Part shown: in pieces, positions 51,478-59,929 of the stretch
Layout: the number at the start of each line of letters is the position of its first letter
How positions within the stretch are numbered: the stretch's first letter is position 1
The notes under the pieces: generated by a model
Seen by the model: the letters and a program-made list of their open reading frames with translations, nothing else
What the model was told of the DNA's origin: nothing
Databases searched by the model: none
Translations under genes and position numbers: made by a program
Source of the DNA: Furfurilactobacillus entadae
GTDB taxonomy: Bacteria > Bacillota > Bacilli > Lactobacillales > Lactobacillaceae
Length of the DNA stretch: 64,000 nt
Reading direction: 5' to 3'
Assembly (NCBI RefSeq): GCF_045862745.1
Contig: NZ_BQXN01000010.1
Coordinates: forward strand, 1 to 64,000

Positions 51478-51533
51478 AATCCAGGGCCCCCAGTTCACAA
51501 CCACTTAGGTGCGTGAACTGGGGGCCCTGGATT
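51478..51533 (-). terminator. Strong terminator of the pepF operon (21-bp perfect stem)
   Basis: AATCCAGGGCCCCCAGTTCAC pairs perfectly with its complement at 51513-51533 around a 14-nt loop. In the minus direction it is followed by TTTTTAG. It lies 13 bp beyond the stop of the 55-residue gene. Confidence 0.9.
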
Positions 51534-51545
51534 AATTGAATGATG

Positions 51546-51713
51546 CTAATCTGTGTGATGGTCGTGCCAGTAATTATAGAGATTGTACAGACCAACGGCC
51601 AGCAAGACCGCCCCGAATGCGCCTGAGGGGAGCTGCTTAGCCCATAAGCCAAAGGCCAATAAAAAGAGTCCGGCAACGGCGAATGAAAGCGCGTCGCGAA
51701 GTTGTTTGTTCAT
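51546..51713 (-). CDS. 55-residue membrane protein, last gene of the pepF operon
   Basis: A short frame begins ATG 51713 (MNKQLRDALSFAVAG) and ends TAG at 51546. GAGG lies 8 nt before the ATG. Two hydrophobic segments (FAVAGLFLLAFGLWA and GAFGAVLLAVGLY) form a helical hairpin, and the tail NYWHDHHTD is His/Asp-rich. It begins 10 bp after the methyltransferase stop and is followed directly by the operon's terminator, so it is likely real. No function is known; the His/Asp tail might bind a metal. Confidence 0.7.
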   Translation of the reverse strand: MNKQLRDALSFAVAGLFLLAFGLWAKQLPSGAFGAVLLAVGLYNLYNYWHDHHTD

Positions 51714-51723
51714 TTTAAAAGCC

Positions 51724-52602
51724 TCACTTGACTAGGTAAACGTGATCATGAATGAGATCGAAGTGACTAAAATGTTTGTTTAGACTGGTTGGTGCCGTCA
51801 AATGGGCATTCGTCCAGAAGACTTTTGAATCAGTGGCGCCGTTTTGTTCACCGATCACGATGAATTCGGGCTGGGGTGTCAGTTGCCGAATGGCCGAAAG
51901 AACCTGCCAATCAATGTCTTGACCATCAGGTGACCAGCTCATAATGATGGCGTCGACCTGGTGGCCATACTTGGCGATGGCGGCAAGCGCATCAAGTGGT
52001 TCAATGGCCGTCACCGGATGTTTGCCCGTTTCGTTTTCTTTGGTCCAGTCCTTGGAATCAGTGGTGAAGATGGTTTGCTGGGGCCGTTTATCCCGGAGCC
52101 CTTTTGAAATGTACCCATTACCAGCCATTAATTCGAGGGTTGGCCGACCGTTCAGATACTGGCTGAGGTCGTTCACGAATGGGGCCGAAATGTAGGCCCA
52201 CATCCCATAGGTGGCTTCAAGGTAGTCCCGAAACCCGCGAAGGGCCTCATCTAGTTGTGGCAAGGCCGTTGAGAGTGCATTCCACACCGTATCACCACGC
52301 GGGTCACCAAGAGGGTAACGGGCAAGGATCGTTTGATAAATCGTGTCCTGAAGCGTTTCAGGCAGTAGCAGCTCGGGAAGCGGTTGGGGAAGTAAGCCCC
52401 GTGAGAGTAACCGGTCTGCTTCTAAAACCTGATTGATCAGAAAAACGGCCTCACTAAAATCAGCAAACTGCTCACGAAAATGGGTCAGCTGCCGAATGTA
52501 ATCATTATGGGCACCGGCGTGTGGATTAAGTCCGTTTTGATCGAGTGCCGGTTCATGGTGTTTGACTTGTTGCTTTAATTTACGGAGTTGTTTGGGAGTC
52601 AT
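51724..52602 (-). CDS. Class I SAM-dependent methyltransferase
   Basis: This 292-residue protein has an N-terminal helical region (KQLRKLKQQVKHHEPAL) and a Rossmann methyltransferase domain from about residue 160, with SAM-binding motif I LELMAGNGYISKGL and an acidic loop (FTTDSKDW). The substrate is unknown. ATG 52602 with CGAGG 5 nt upstream is chosen over a longer start at 52647. It is the fourth gene of the pepF operon. Confidence 0.82.
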   Translation of the reverse strand: MTPKQLRKLKQQVKHHEPALDQNGLNPHAGAHNDYIRQLTHFREQFADFSEAVFLINQVLEADRLLSRGLLPQPLPELLLPETLQDTIYQTILARYPLGDPRGDTVWNALSTALPQLDEALRGFRDYLEATYGMWAYISAPFVNDLSQYLNGRPTLELMAGNGYISKGLRDKRPQQTIFTTDSKDWTKENETGKHPVTAIEPLDALAAIAKYGHQVDAIIMSWSPDGQDIDWQVLSAIRQLTPQPEFIVIGEQNGATDSKVFWTNAHLTAPTSLNKHFSHFDLIHDHVYLVK

Positions 52603-52615
52603 GTCAGCCTCGTCC

Positions 52616-53038
52616 TTAGTTTGTTGGCATGTCGTAGCCAAGATCAAGTTCTTCCTGGTGGTCTAATGGCACATCCTCGCGGCGACTTTCGCGGCCGTGC
52701 ATGTAACCTTCAATGAGTTGATACACTTCATAACGATCCTGACTGCTGAGGGTGTCGTTATTAAACGTCAATCGTTTACCAGAAAGAAATAACCGACCAA
52801 GATCATATTCATCCAGCTCTGCCTTACCCGTAAGGTAATCCAGTGAAACATCGAAAAATTCGGAGAGTTTGCGGACTTCAATGTACGAGGGGGTCCGAAT
52901 GCCACGCTCCCAGTTACCAATTTGCGAAGCGGTATTTGGTTTTTCACTGGGGGTCAAATTCTGATTTAAAGCATTGGCCAGTTGGTCGAGCGTAATGTGG
53001 CGCCCGCGGCGAATCGCGCGTAAACGTTCAGGAAACAT
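52616..53038 (-). CDS. XRE-family helix-turn-helix protein
   Basis: This 140-residue protein has a Cro/CI HTH (about residues 5-65: LRAIRRGRHITLDQLANALN, then IGNWERGIRTPSYIEVRKLSEFFDVSLDYLTG). The acidic C-terminal half is unlike known effector domains. It starts 4 bp after the lipase stop and lies inside a co-directional operon, so autoregulation of the operon is possible but not shown. Confidence 0.9.
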   Translation of the reverse strand: MFPERLRAIRRGRHITLDQLANALNQNLTPSEKPNTASQIGNWERGIRTPSYIEVRKLSEFFDVSLDYLTGKAELDEYDLGRLFLSGKRLTFNNDTLSSQDRYEVYQLIEGYMHGRESRREDVPLDHQEELDLGYDMPTN

Positions 53039-53042
53039 TCTG

Positions 53043-53981
53043 TCACTTTCTTTCTAGGGGAGTCTGATGATTGCTTAACCACTCTAATAGTACCGCATAC
53101 ACCCGTTCACGGTCACCCTCATTTAGGATTTCGTGGCGCATTTGTGGCCATAAATGTAACGCTACGTCGTTAAAGCCAGCATGACGGAGGCGTGCGGTGT
53201 GCCGTTTTGGCCCGTGACCAAAGCCACCGACAGGATCATCTTGGCCACTCATGAAAAGCATCGGCATGTGGGAATCAATACCTTGGTACCAGTGCCGCCG
53301 CGTTGATCGATCAGCAAGTTCAAACAGCACATTAAAGCCATTGTTGGTAAACGTAAAACCAGCGAGAGGATCATGGTTATAAGCGTGCACATTTTCGGGA
53401 TTTGCAGAGAGCCACTGAAACGGCCAGGATTCTGGAAACCGCCGGGCGTAACCGCCAAAGGCCATGTTGTCGAGGAAATGGTTGGGACGTTTTGGCGCCA
53501 GTTTGTTTAGGAGGGCTGTTACGGGCCGGCCAAGGATAAGCGCCGGATTACGGGCAGCGGAGCCAATGATGACAGCGCCGTCCACCCAGCTATCGTAGCG
53601 GGTTAAGAACAGCTGCACGATCATGGCACCTATTGAGTGCCCAAGAAGAATGTGGGGTTGGTCAGGATAGTCATGCCGGAGTCGTTTTGCCACCACGAGC
53701 TCATCGTCAATAAGGTGGGTGACCGGATCATGCGCCCCAAAGTAACCAAGTGGGGAGTGGCCAACGGTTTGACCGTGACCCAGATGATCTGCACCGGCAA
53801 CCACCCAGCCGTGCGCGCTCATGAAGGTCGCAAAGTGAGCATAGCGGTTAATGTGTTCAGCCATTCCATGAACGATTTGTAGCGTTCCAACGATGGGGGT
53901 TGGGGGTGTCGGTAGCCACTGGCGGCCAACCAGTTGGTGGTGACGATCCGTCGATGGGCAGGTAAACGTCGTACTCGACAT
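53043..53981 (-). CDS. Alpha/beta hydrolase, lysophospholipase/monoglyceride lipase-like
   Basis: This 312-residue lipase-like hydrolase shows IVHGMAEHINRYAHFA, the nucleophile elbow GHSIGAM, DDPVGGFG and catalytic His in QMRHEILNE, all typical of Hydrolase_4 (serine aminopeptidase S33/lysophospholipase). ATG 53981 follows GGAGGTG by 6 nt and is preferred to GTG 53990. Second gene of the pepF operon. Confidence 0.9.
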   Translation of the reverse strand: MSSTTFTCPSTDRHHQLVGRQWLPTPPTPIVGTLQIVHGMAEHINRYAHFATFMSAHGWVVAGADHLGHGQTVGHSPLGYFGAHDPVTHLIDDELVVAKRLRHDYPDQPHILLGHSIGAMIVQLFLTRYDSWVDGAVIIGSAARNPALILGRPVTALLNKLAPKRPNHFLDNMAFGGYARRFPESWPFQWLSANPENVHAYNHDPLAGFTFTNNGFNVLFELADRSTRRHWYQGIDSHMPMLFMSGQDDPVGGFGHGPKRHTARLRHAGFNDVALHLWPQMRHEILNEGDRERVYAVLLEWLSNHQTPLERK

Positions 53982-53993
53982 ACGGTTCACCTC

Positions 53994-55802
53994 CTAAACA
54001 AGTGGATCAGACAACTTCATAAAGGCGTCAATGTCCTTTTTAACAAGGTCGGCACCAGCTTGCCAAAAGTCTGGCTGGGTCAGATCAACATCAAGGTGCT
54101 TTTTCGCCAATTCTTCCGTGGACATGTTGGCCGTGTCGCGAAGCAGTGCGATGTATTGGTCCTCAAAATCATCCCCAGAAGCCTGGGCCTTGGCGTAGAT
54201 CCCGAGGCTAAACAGGTAGCCAAAGGTGTACGGGAAGTTATAAAACGGAACGTCGTCAATGTAGAAATGTAACTTGCTGGCCCAGAAATGGGGATGATAC
54301 GTACCAAGGTGATTGGAAAAGGCCCACTTTTGAGCAGCAAGCATTAAATCGTTTAACCGTGCAGGGGTGACGGGACCAGTCAGTCGTTCCTTATAGTAGT
54401 TGGTCTCGAATAGGTACCGGGCACGAATATTCATGAACATGGCAACTGGATTGAGGAGCTTTGTGTCCAATAGGTTCAACTGCTCGCCAACGGAACTAGC
54501 AGCCTGAACGTTTGCGTCAGCGACCACCAATTCGGCAAACGTTGAAGCAGTTTCAGCGACGTTCATGGCATAATCACGGCGCATGGTGGGCAGATCCTTC
54601 ACAACACTATAATGGAAGGCGTGGCCCAGCTCATGAGCGACGGCTGACGCATCTTCTGGTGTGCCAGTATACGTTAAAAAGATTCGTGATTCCTGTCGTT
54701 CAGGCACATCCTCCATGTAACCGCCAGGCTGTTTGCCAGGGCGGTCTTCAACTTCGATCCACTGATTGTCAAAGGCGGTTTGGGCCAGGTGAGCCATTTG
54801 GGGGCTAAAGTGATTAAAGTTTTTGATGATGAAGTCCGCGGCATCATCGTAATCAATGTGTGGTTGGGTAAAACCAGCAACGGTAATGGGCGCTGATTGA
54901 TCCTGCCAGTCGTATGATGACTTGCCAAGCAGGGCAGCCTTCCGATCCATGTATGGAATAAACATTTCCTTGTTGGCTTCCACAACGTTCCACATGGCTT
55001 GAAGTGTCTGCCGGCTCATCCGGTTTTGTTCCAGCGGCGCCTTTAGGAAGTCAGTCGTGTTGTGGAGCCGATCGACTTGTAAACGGAAGCCAGCAAGGTG
55101 ATTGAGTGTGTCCGCTGCCACGGCCTCTTGTTGCCCCCATGCAGATTCATAGGCGGCCATGAGGTGGTCTCTGGTCTGATTATCAGCGGCCCCGGTGAGT
55201 TGGTTTAGGGCTTGACCAGCAGAAAGCGTCTGCTGATGGCCAAAAGCATCGGTAAACGGCACTGCGACTTGACCGGCAATGGTGTCATAGTGCGTACTCC
55301 ACCCGGTTAAGCCGTCAACAGAGAGCTGATTAATAACACTTTCGGTGGCTTCATCTAATTGTTCATTGGCATGAGTGCGTAGTTCGGTAAGGTTAAAGGC
55401 AATCGGTGCGAGGGCTGGTGTGGCAACAAGCGTGGTGAACGCGTCATCACTGACCGTCGCAAGACGTTTACCAAGTGTTACGTCAAGATCGGCAAACTTA
55501 GCGGAAACCTCGTTTAACCGCGCGATTTTTGGCGCAATGGCGTGGTTATTGAAATCAGCAGATTGGTGAGCAGTCCAAAAGACGCTGAGTTCCTTTAAAC
55601 CATCGGCAGTCTCATCACGCGTGACAATGTAGGCCGTTAGTGCTGAGTAAGCGGGTGCATCAGCGGTCAGATCCAATTCAGCAAGGGTCTGTGTTAACGT
55701 TGCGATACTTGCGGTCAGCGCTGTTAAGCGCGCGGCGGCTTCTGGTGACTCGAAACCACCGGGGAAAATGTTGTCGAGAGCCCACGTTTGTTGATATTTC
55801 AT
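53994..55802 (-). CDS. pepF: Oligoendopeptidase F (M3 family)
   Basis: This 602-residue zinc peptidase of the M3B family digests short peptides in the cytoplasm. The zinc motif HExxH (VAHELGHAFHY) and the downstream Glu ligand region (ETASTFAELV) are present, and the length is that of typical PepF. AGGAGG precedes ATG 55802. First gene of a five-gene minus-strand operon. Confidence 0.96.
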   Translation of the reverse strand: MKYQQTWALDNIFPGGFESPEAAARLTALTASIATLTQTLAELDLTADAPAYSALTAYIVTRDETADGLKELSVFWTAHQSADFNNHAIAPKIARLNEVSAKFADLDVTLGKRLATVSDDAFTTLVATPALAPIAFNLTELRTHANEQLDEATESVINQLSVDGLTGWSTHYDTIAGQVAVPFTDAFGHQQTLSAGQALNQLTGAADNQTRDHLMAAYESAWGQQEAVAADTLNHLAGFRLQVDRLHNTTDFLKAPLEQNRMSRQTLQAMWNVVEANKEMFIPYMDRKAALLGKSSYDWQDQSAPITVAGFTQPHIDYDDAADFIIKNFNHFSPQMAHLAQTAFDNQWIEVEDRPGKQPGGYMEDVPERQESRIFLTYTGTPEDASAVAHELGHAFHYSVVKDLPTMRRDYAMNVAETASTFAELVVADANVQAASSVGEQLNLLDTKLLNPVAMFMNIRARYLFETNYYKERLTGPVTPARLNDLMLAAQKWAFSNHLGTYHPHFWASKLHFYIDDVPFYNFPYTFGYLFSLGIYAKAQASGDDFEDQYIALLRDTANMSTEELAKKHLDVDLTQPDFWQAGADLVKKDIDAFMKLSDPLV

Positions 55803-55925
55803 GATGGTGCCTCCTAAAAGTGAACATTATGTTACGGCCATTATAGCAGTCATTTGCGAGGAACACCCGTTGAAGAAGGCTGGCAGGCGTGGTAAGGTGA
55901 ACAAATTAGTATAGGGGGTCAATAA

Positions 55926-56903
55926 ATGAAACAGAATCAAAATCGCCACGGCAAAAGTTCTCATGGTCACCGCCGGGCATGGGTCGTTAGTCTCATTGTG
56001 CTGGTTTGTTTAGTCTGCGGTGGTTTATTGGCCGCGGGGACGTACTTTTTCCAGGTGGCGGAGGTGCGGAGCCACAAAGCGTTTATCAATAATCAACCGT
56101 TAAAACATAGTGATCCACTGTATGGTCGTGATCAGTGGTTTAAAAAGCAGCACAAACAGCGGTGGACCATTACAGGTCAACCCGGGCAGTTAAAGCTTGT
56201 TGCTGATTACTTGCCAGCAGCAACTCCCACAAAGAAAACGGTGGTGATTGCGCACGGGTTTGGGGGGAACAAAGACAAAATGGCGGCCTATGGGACCATG
56301 TTTCATGACATGGGCTTTAACGTGCTGATCCCGGATGATCGGGCGGCCGGGCAGTCACAGGGGAAGTACATTGGCTATGGCTGGCTAGATCGGCGTGATT
56401 ATGTAAAATGGCTTAAACAAGTTGTGCAAAAAAATGGCGCAGACAGTCAACTGCTGATGTTTGGTGTGTCGATGGGTGGCGCAACGACCATGATGGTCAG
56501 CGGCGAACCGGATGTCCCTAAACAAGTTCGGGCCTACATCGAGGACTGTGGCTACACATCGGTGAAGGATGAAATCAGCTATCAGGCAAAGTCGATGTAT
56601 GGACTCCCCGCATGGCCACTAGTGGGGATCGTGAGTGAAATCAGTCAGATTCGCGCCGGGTATAATTATGCGGAAGCCAGCTCGGTGAATGCGGTGAAGA
56701 AAAATGATAAACCGATGTTCTTTATTCACGGTGATAAGGATACGTTCGTGCCAACCAGCATGGTTTATAAAAATTACCGCGCTGCTGGCGGACCAAAATC
56801 GCTATGGATCGTGAAGGGGGCAAAACACGCTGCCTCATTCCGGCATGATCCAACGGCCTATCAAGCACACATCCAAGCGTTTTTAGATCAACATTTTAAA
56901 TAA
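55926..56903 (+). CDS. Membrane-anchored alpha/beta hydrolase (YqkD/S9-like)
   Basis: This 325-residue protein has an N-terminal transmembrane segment (VVSLIVLVCLVCGGLLAAGTYFF, about 16-38) and an extracytoplasmic hydrolase domain. The elbow is GVSMGGA, with DRAAGQSQG, IHGDKDTFVP (Asp) and KHAASFRHD (His). It resembles Bacillus YqkD/YtmA-type predicted secreted hydrolases. The substrate is unknown. Weak A-rich ribosome binding site with GGGGG upstream. Confidence 0.88.
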   Translation: MKQNQNRHGKSSHGHRRAWVVSLIVLVCLVCGGLLAAGTYFFQVAEVRSHKAFINNQPLKHSDPLYGRDQWFKKQHKQRWTITGQPGQLKLVADYLPAATPTKKTVVIAHGFGGNKDKMAAYGTMFHDMGFNVLIPDDRAAGQSQGKYIGYGWLDRRDYVKWLKQVVQKNGADSQLLMFGVSMGGATTMMVSGEPDVPKQVRAYIEDCGYTSVKDEISYQAKSMYGLPAWPLVGIVSEISQIRAGYNYAEASSVNAVKKNDKPMFFIHGDKDTFVPTSMVYKNYRAAGGPKSLWIVKGAKHAASFRHDPTAYQAHIQAFLDQHFK

Positions 56904-56913
56904 TCCTTGTCGT

Positions 56914-56965
56914 AAAAAAATCGCTTCTTCATTGACTTGTCGTCAACGAAGAAGCGATTTTTTTA
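56914..56965. terminator. Bidirectional terminator between hydrolase and EcfT-like gene
   Basis: AAAAAAATCGCTTCTTC / GAAGAAGCGATTTTTTT plus inner TTGAC/GTCAA pairing. Confidence 0.95.
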
Positions 56966-56968
56966 GAC

Positions 56969-57625
56969 TTACGATAACGAGCTAAACAACACGGCCTGTA
57001 GGCAAAGTAAGCTAATGCCAGCGACCCAATAATTCCAGATTGGAACCGAAACGACAGTCACGTGTGTTCGGGGCGCATTTTCAGTAAAGCCGTGAGAAGT
57101 CATGGCCTCGGCCAAATTTTCGGACCAGTTAAGGGCGGCCACGATGGCCTTGAAAAGCAGCTGTGGTGACCAGAAATGAAGCGTGATGCCGCGCATTTGA
57201 GCACTGGCCCGAATGATGGTGACCTCGCGACGAATCTGTGGCACAAAGTTAAGCGCACCAACCATGCCGTAAACAAAGGTTGTCGGGAGGTGGGCATTTT
57301 GTTCCAGTGAGGCCAACGTTTTTGCAGGGGTCGTTGAAAACGTAAAGAGGCCGCCGAGGCCAGCATAGGCGTAGATCCGGGTGGCAAGAACCCAAGCAAA
57401 GTGGGCGTTTTGACCACTCGTTGTGAACCGGATGGAACACCAAATCCCGACTGCGGGGATGAGTGGAATGAGGGCGAGACGAACAAACGATACTAAGGGC
57501 GCACGTCGCCAACACATAATAAAGAGACTGATGATAAGAATCAAAACATTGGCCCAGATGACGCTGGTAAACGAAATTTCGATACCGATCAAAAGAATTA
57601 AGCTGAGGAGAATGGTTGGGTTCAT
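56969..57625 (-). CDS. ykoC: EcfT/YkoC-like transmembrane subunit of thiamine-precursor ECF transporter
   Basis: This 218-residue membrane protein has about five helices and two EcfT-type ARM motifs: ASLEQNAHLPTTF and SAQMRGITL. It couples the ATPase to the substrate-binding subunit. Its start overlaps the ATPase stop by 4 bp. Assignment as YkoC rests on the neighbouring YkoE and TPP riboswitch. Confidence 0.83.
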   Translation of the reverse strand: MNPTILLSLILLIGIEISFTSVIWANVLILIISLFIMCWRRAPLVSFVRLALIPLIPAVGIWCSIRFTTSGQNAHFAWVLATRIYAYAGLGGLFTFSTTPAKTLASLEQNAHLPTTFVYGMVGALNFVPQIRREVTIIRASAQMRGITLHFWSPQLLFKAIVAALNWSENLAEAMTSHGFTENAPRTHVTVVSVPIWNYWVAGISLLCLQAVLFSSLS

Positions 57626-59043
57626 AGGGAAGCCTCGTAGTGGAGTTGGTGATTGATTAGGTGGATGTGCCGATCTGCGTAGTGGACCACATCCGTGAGT
57701 TGGTGGGTAATCATGATAATCGTGTGGCCATGTTGATGAACCGCCTCATGTAGTAACTGAAGCATTTGGTGCGTTGACGTTAAGTCTAAACCGGTGAGTG
57801 GTTCATCCAGGAGCAGCGTATCCGTCCCCATGATCAACATCAATAAGAGCTGTAATTTTTTCTTTTGGCCCTCACTAAGCGTGTAGACGACGCGGTCTAA
57901 TAAATCGGCGAGGCCGAGGTCGCTAAGCGTGGCATCAACTTTAGCGGGTGTCCATTCAGTGGAGACTTGGTGCGTCTGGCTAAGGGCCAGTTCCTCTGCA
58001 ACCGTGATGCGCAAAAACTGACTGCTGGCCTGTTGGAAGACCAACGCGACGTGTTTTGCATACTGTTGGCGGCGGATTTTGTTGAGGTCAGTCTGCCGCC
58101 AAGTAATGGTTCCCGTGTACGGTTGTAACCGTGCCAGTGCATTGAGCAACGTTGATTTCCCCGTTCCGTTAGCACCAGTAATAACGGTGAGTTGTGCCTG
58201 AAACAGGCTTAACGAGGTCGCGGTCAGTAAGGGTGTTTGGTGGCCGACCGTGAGCTCGTTGAGGTCAAATTCCGATGCTGTCTGAACGACAGGGGAAAGT
58301 GATTGTGGTTGATGAGCATGTGCCGCAAAGTCGGTAAACCGAGTGGCCGTTTCGGTGACTGTTGCCGGATGAATCTGCTGACGAGTCGGATCCAAAACGT
58401 AAAGTTGATCGATCCGGTCACGATAGTCTGATAGATCATGGTCGGCAATGAGAATCGTTTTATGATGATTGGTGGCTAACTCGCTCAACCGGTCTAACAA
58501 GACCGTACGGGCCTCAGGATCAACGTTTGCAAAGGGTTCATCCAGGAGGATCACGCGCGATTCAAGCGCAACAATTAGGGCAAGCGAAACCTTTTGCTGC
58601 TCGCCACCGGATAGGGTGGTAAATTGCCGGTCCGCAAGGTCGGCAACATTGGCGAAGGCCAGAGCGTTTCTAACCTTATCAGGAATGACTGCTGGATTGA
58701 GCTGTTGGTTTTCCAGTGCAAAAACGAGCTCTTCACGGGGAGTGGGCATAGCGAACTGTTCACCGGGATTTTGAAACATCATGGCAACCAGTGCGGTTCG
58801 GTCGTTAGGCGCCAAGACGTTAACGTCCTGACCGGCGATGGTGATGTGCCCCTGCTCTTGGTGGCCCGTAAACGCAGGGTAAAGTCCGGCGACCAGCTTC
58901 AGAAACGTCGATTTGCCAGTTCCTGATGGGCCCGTCAGTAAATTAAACGTGCCGTCGAAAACGTCAAGTGACTGATCGTTAAGGACTGGTTGTTGCTGTG
59001 CATCATAATAAAACGTAACGTGATCGAGATTAATCAATGACAT
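57622..59043 (-). CDS. ykoD: Tandem ABC ATPase (YkoD-like) of thiamine-precursor ECF transporter
   Basis: This 473-residue protein holds two ATPase halves. Walker A motifs are GPSGTGKST (about residue 37) and GANGTGKST (about 295); signatures are LSGGEQQKV and LSEGQKKKL. ECF ATPases with both halves fused are typical of YkoD. It energises uptake with YkoC and YkoE. Starts 33 bp after ykoE. Confidence 0.9.
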   Translation of the reverse strand: MSLINLDHVTFYYDAQQQPVLNDQSLDVFDGTFNLLTGPSGTGKSTFLKLVAGLYPAFTGHQEQGHITIAGQDVNVLAPNDRTALVAMMFQNPGEQFAMPTPREELVFALENQQLNPAVIPDKVRNALAFANVADLADRQFTTLSGGEQQKVSLALIVALESRVILLDEPFANVDPEARTVLLDRLSELATNHHKTILIADHDLSDYRDRIDQLYVLDPTRQQIHPATVTETATRFTDFAAHAHQPQSLSPVVQTASEFDLNELTVGHQTPLLTATSLSLFQAQLTVITGANGTGKSTLLNALARLQPYTGTITWRQTDLNKIRRQQYAKHVALVFQQASSQFLRITVAEELALSQTHQVSTEWTPAKVDATLSDLGLADLLDRVVYTLSEGQKKKLQLLLMLIMGTDTLLLDEPLTGLDLTSTHQMLQLLHEAVHQHGHTIIMITHQLTDVVHYADRHIHLINHQLHYEASL

Positions 59044-59076
59044 AATGGTTCACTTTCATAAAAGGTAAATGTAACG

Positions 59077-59661
59077 TTAGGCGCGCCGATCCAGGAGGTG
59101 CGAGCGGTCGAGAAGTTTCGTAACCGCGGCAACAAGGAGGCCGCCAAACAGCCACATTGAGATGACCCGGGTGGTGAACAAGCCGATTAGCATCCCGGGG
59201 TGAAAGGCACTGTAACCAGAGCGAGCAAGGTCCCAAATAAACGTTACGATGGCTGTGGTGACAGCAGATAGCGAGAGGGACCATAAGTCATAACGGCGGT
59301 AGCGCGTAAACGCGAAACCTAGTTCAGAACCAAACCCCTGAATAAAGCCAGAAAGGAGGGTGCTGGGGCCCCACTGTCCACCAATGATGGCCTCAACAGC
59401 GGATGCCAGGAGCTCGCCGATGGTGGCAGAACCAACTTTCCGAAGCATGAAGGCGGCGAGTGGACCAGCCATGGTCCAGAGCCCCAGCAGGGCGTCATTG
59501 GCGAATGGTGCCAACCCAAATGGTGTTAGCAACAGGGTAAGTCCGTTGTACAAAAAACCAACGGCAAAGAAAATGATTCCCATGAAAATCGCCATGATCG
59601 TGATTAAGATGACGTCACGAAGGTGCCATGAATTGTGATGTGGTGCTGATTGATGTTGCAT
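59077..59661 (-). CDS. ykoE: YkoE-like S component (thiamine/HMP uptake)
   Basis: This 194-residue membrane protein has about six helices, including VILITIMAIFMGIIFFAVGFLYNGL. The region GELLASAVEAIIGGQWGPS and PFANDALLGLW resemble the YkoE/CytX S components for hydroxymethylpyrimidine or thiamine. It follows a TPP riboswitch and has AGGAGG before ATG 59661. TPP feedback on this transporter supports a thiamine-precursor substrate. Confidence 0.9.
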   Translation of the reverse strand: MQHQSAPHHNSWHLRDVILITIMAIFMGIIFFAVGFLYNGLTLLLTPFGLAPFANDALLGLWTMAGPLAAFMLRKVGSATIGELLASAVEAIIGGQWGPSTLLSGFIQGFGSELGFAFTRYRRYDLWSLSLSAVTTAIVTFIWDLARSGYSAFHPGMLIGLFTTRVISMWLFGGLLVAAVTKLLDRSHLLDRRA

Positions 59662-59716
59662 AAAAAGTTCCTCCTATTGGTAATGTTACCGGACATTAGG
59701 AACCGCTATTTGAGAC

Positions 59717-59754
59717 ATAAAAACCCCGACACAGATAGAGTCTGTGCCGGGGCG
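59717..59754 (-). terminator. Riboswitch-controlled terminator before ykoE
   Basis: On the minus strand CCCCGGCACAGA / TCTGTGTCGGGG with a 5-nt loop and a T run. It sits between the TPP aptamer and ykoE, so ligand binding would end transcription. Confidence 0.85.
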
Positions 59755-59802
59755 CAATTGCGACATTGAAAACAATCCAAATTAACGGATTGTTGTGACG
59801 TA

Positions 59803-59872
59803 TCTCCCTTCGCCGGTACTAACCGGAGCAGGTTCAATGGGTCTTATCTCAGCCAAACGGCACCCCAGATCT
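59803..59872 (-). promoter_or_regulatory. TPP riboswitch aptamer
   Basis: On the minus strand the conserved elements appear in order: GGGGTGCC, GGCTGAGA, ACCC, GAACCTG and GCGAAGGGA. This is the THI-box pattern, with P3 extension CCGG..CCGG. A terminator hairpin follows, and ykoE begins about 140 nt downstream. Confidence 0.95.
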
Positions 59873-59929
59873 ATTTAAACTACGCTCATCATAGCGAATA
59901 CTTAGCAGAAATTCAACAAGTAATGTCCG

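Noticed and set aside
51478..51533. Inverted repeat ends of an insertion sequence or MITE
   Set aside because: The 21-bp stem has a 14-nt loop, no target-site duplication was seen, and it is followed by a T run after a gene end, so it is a terminator.
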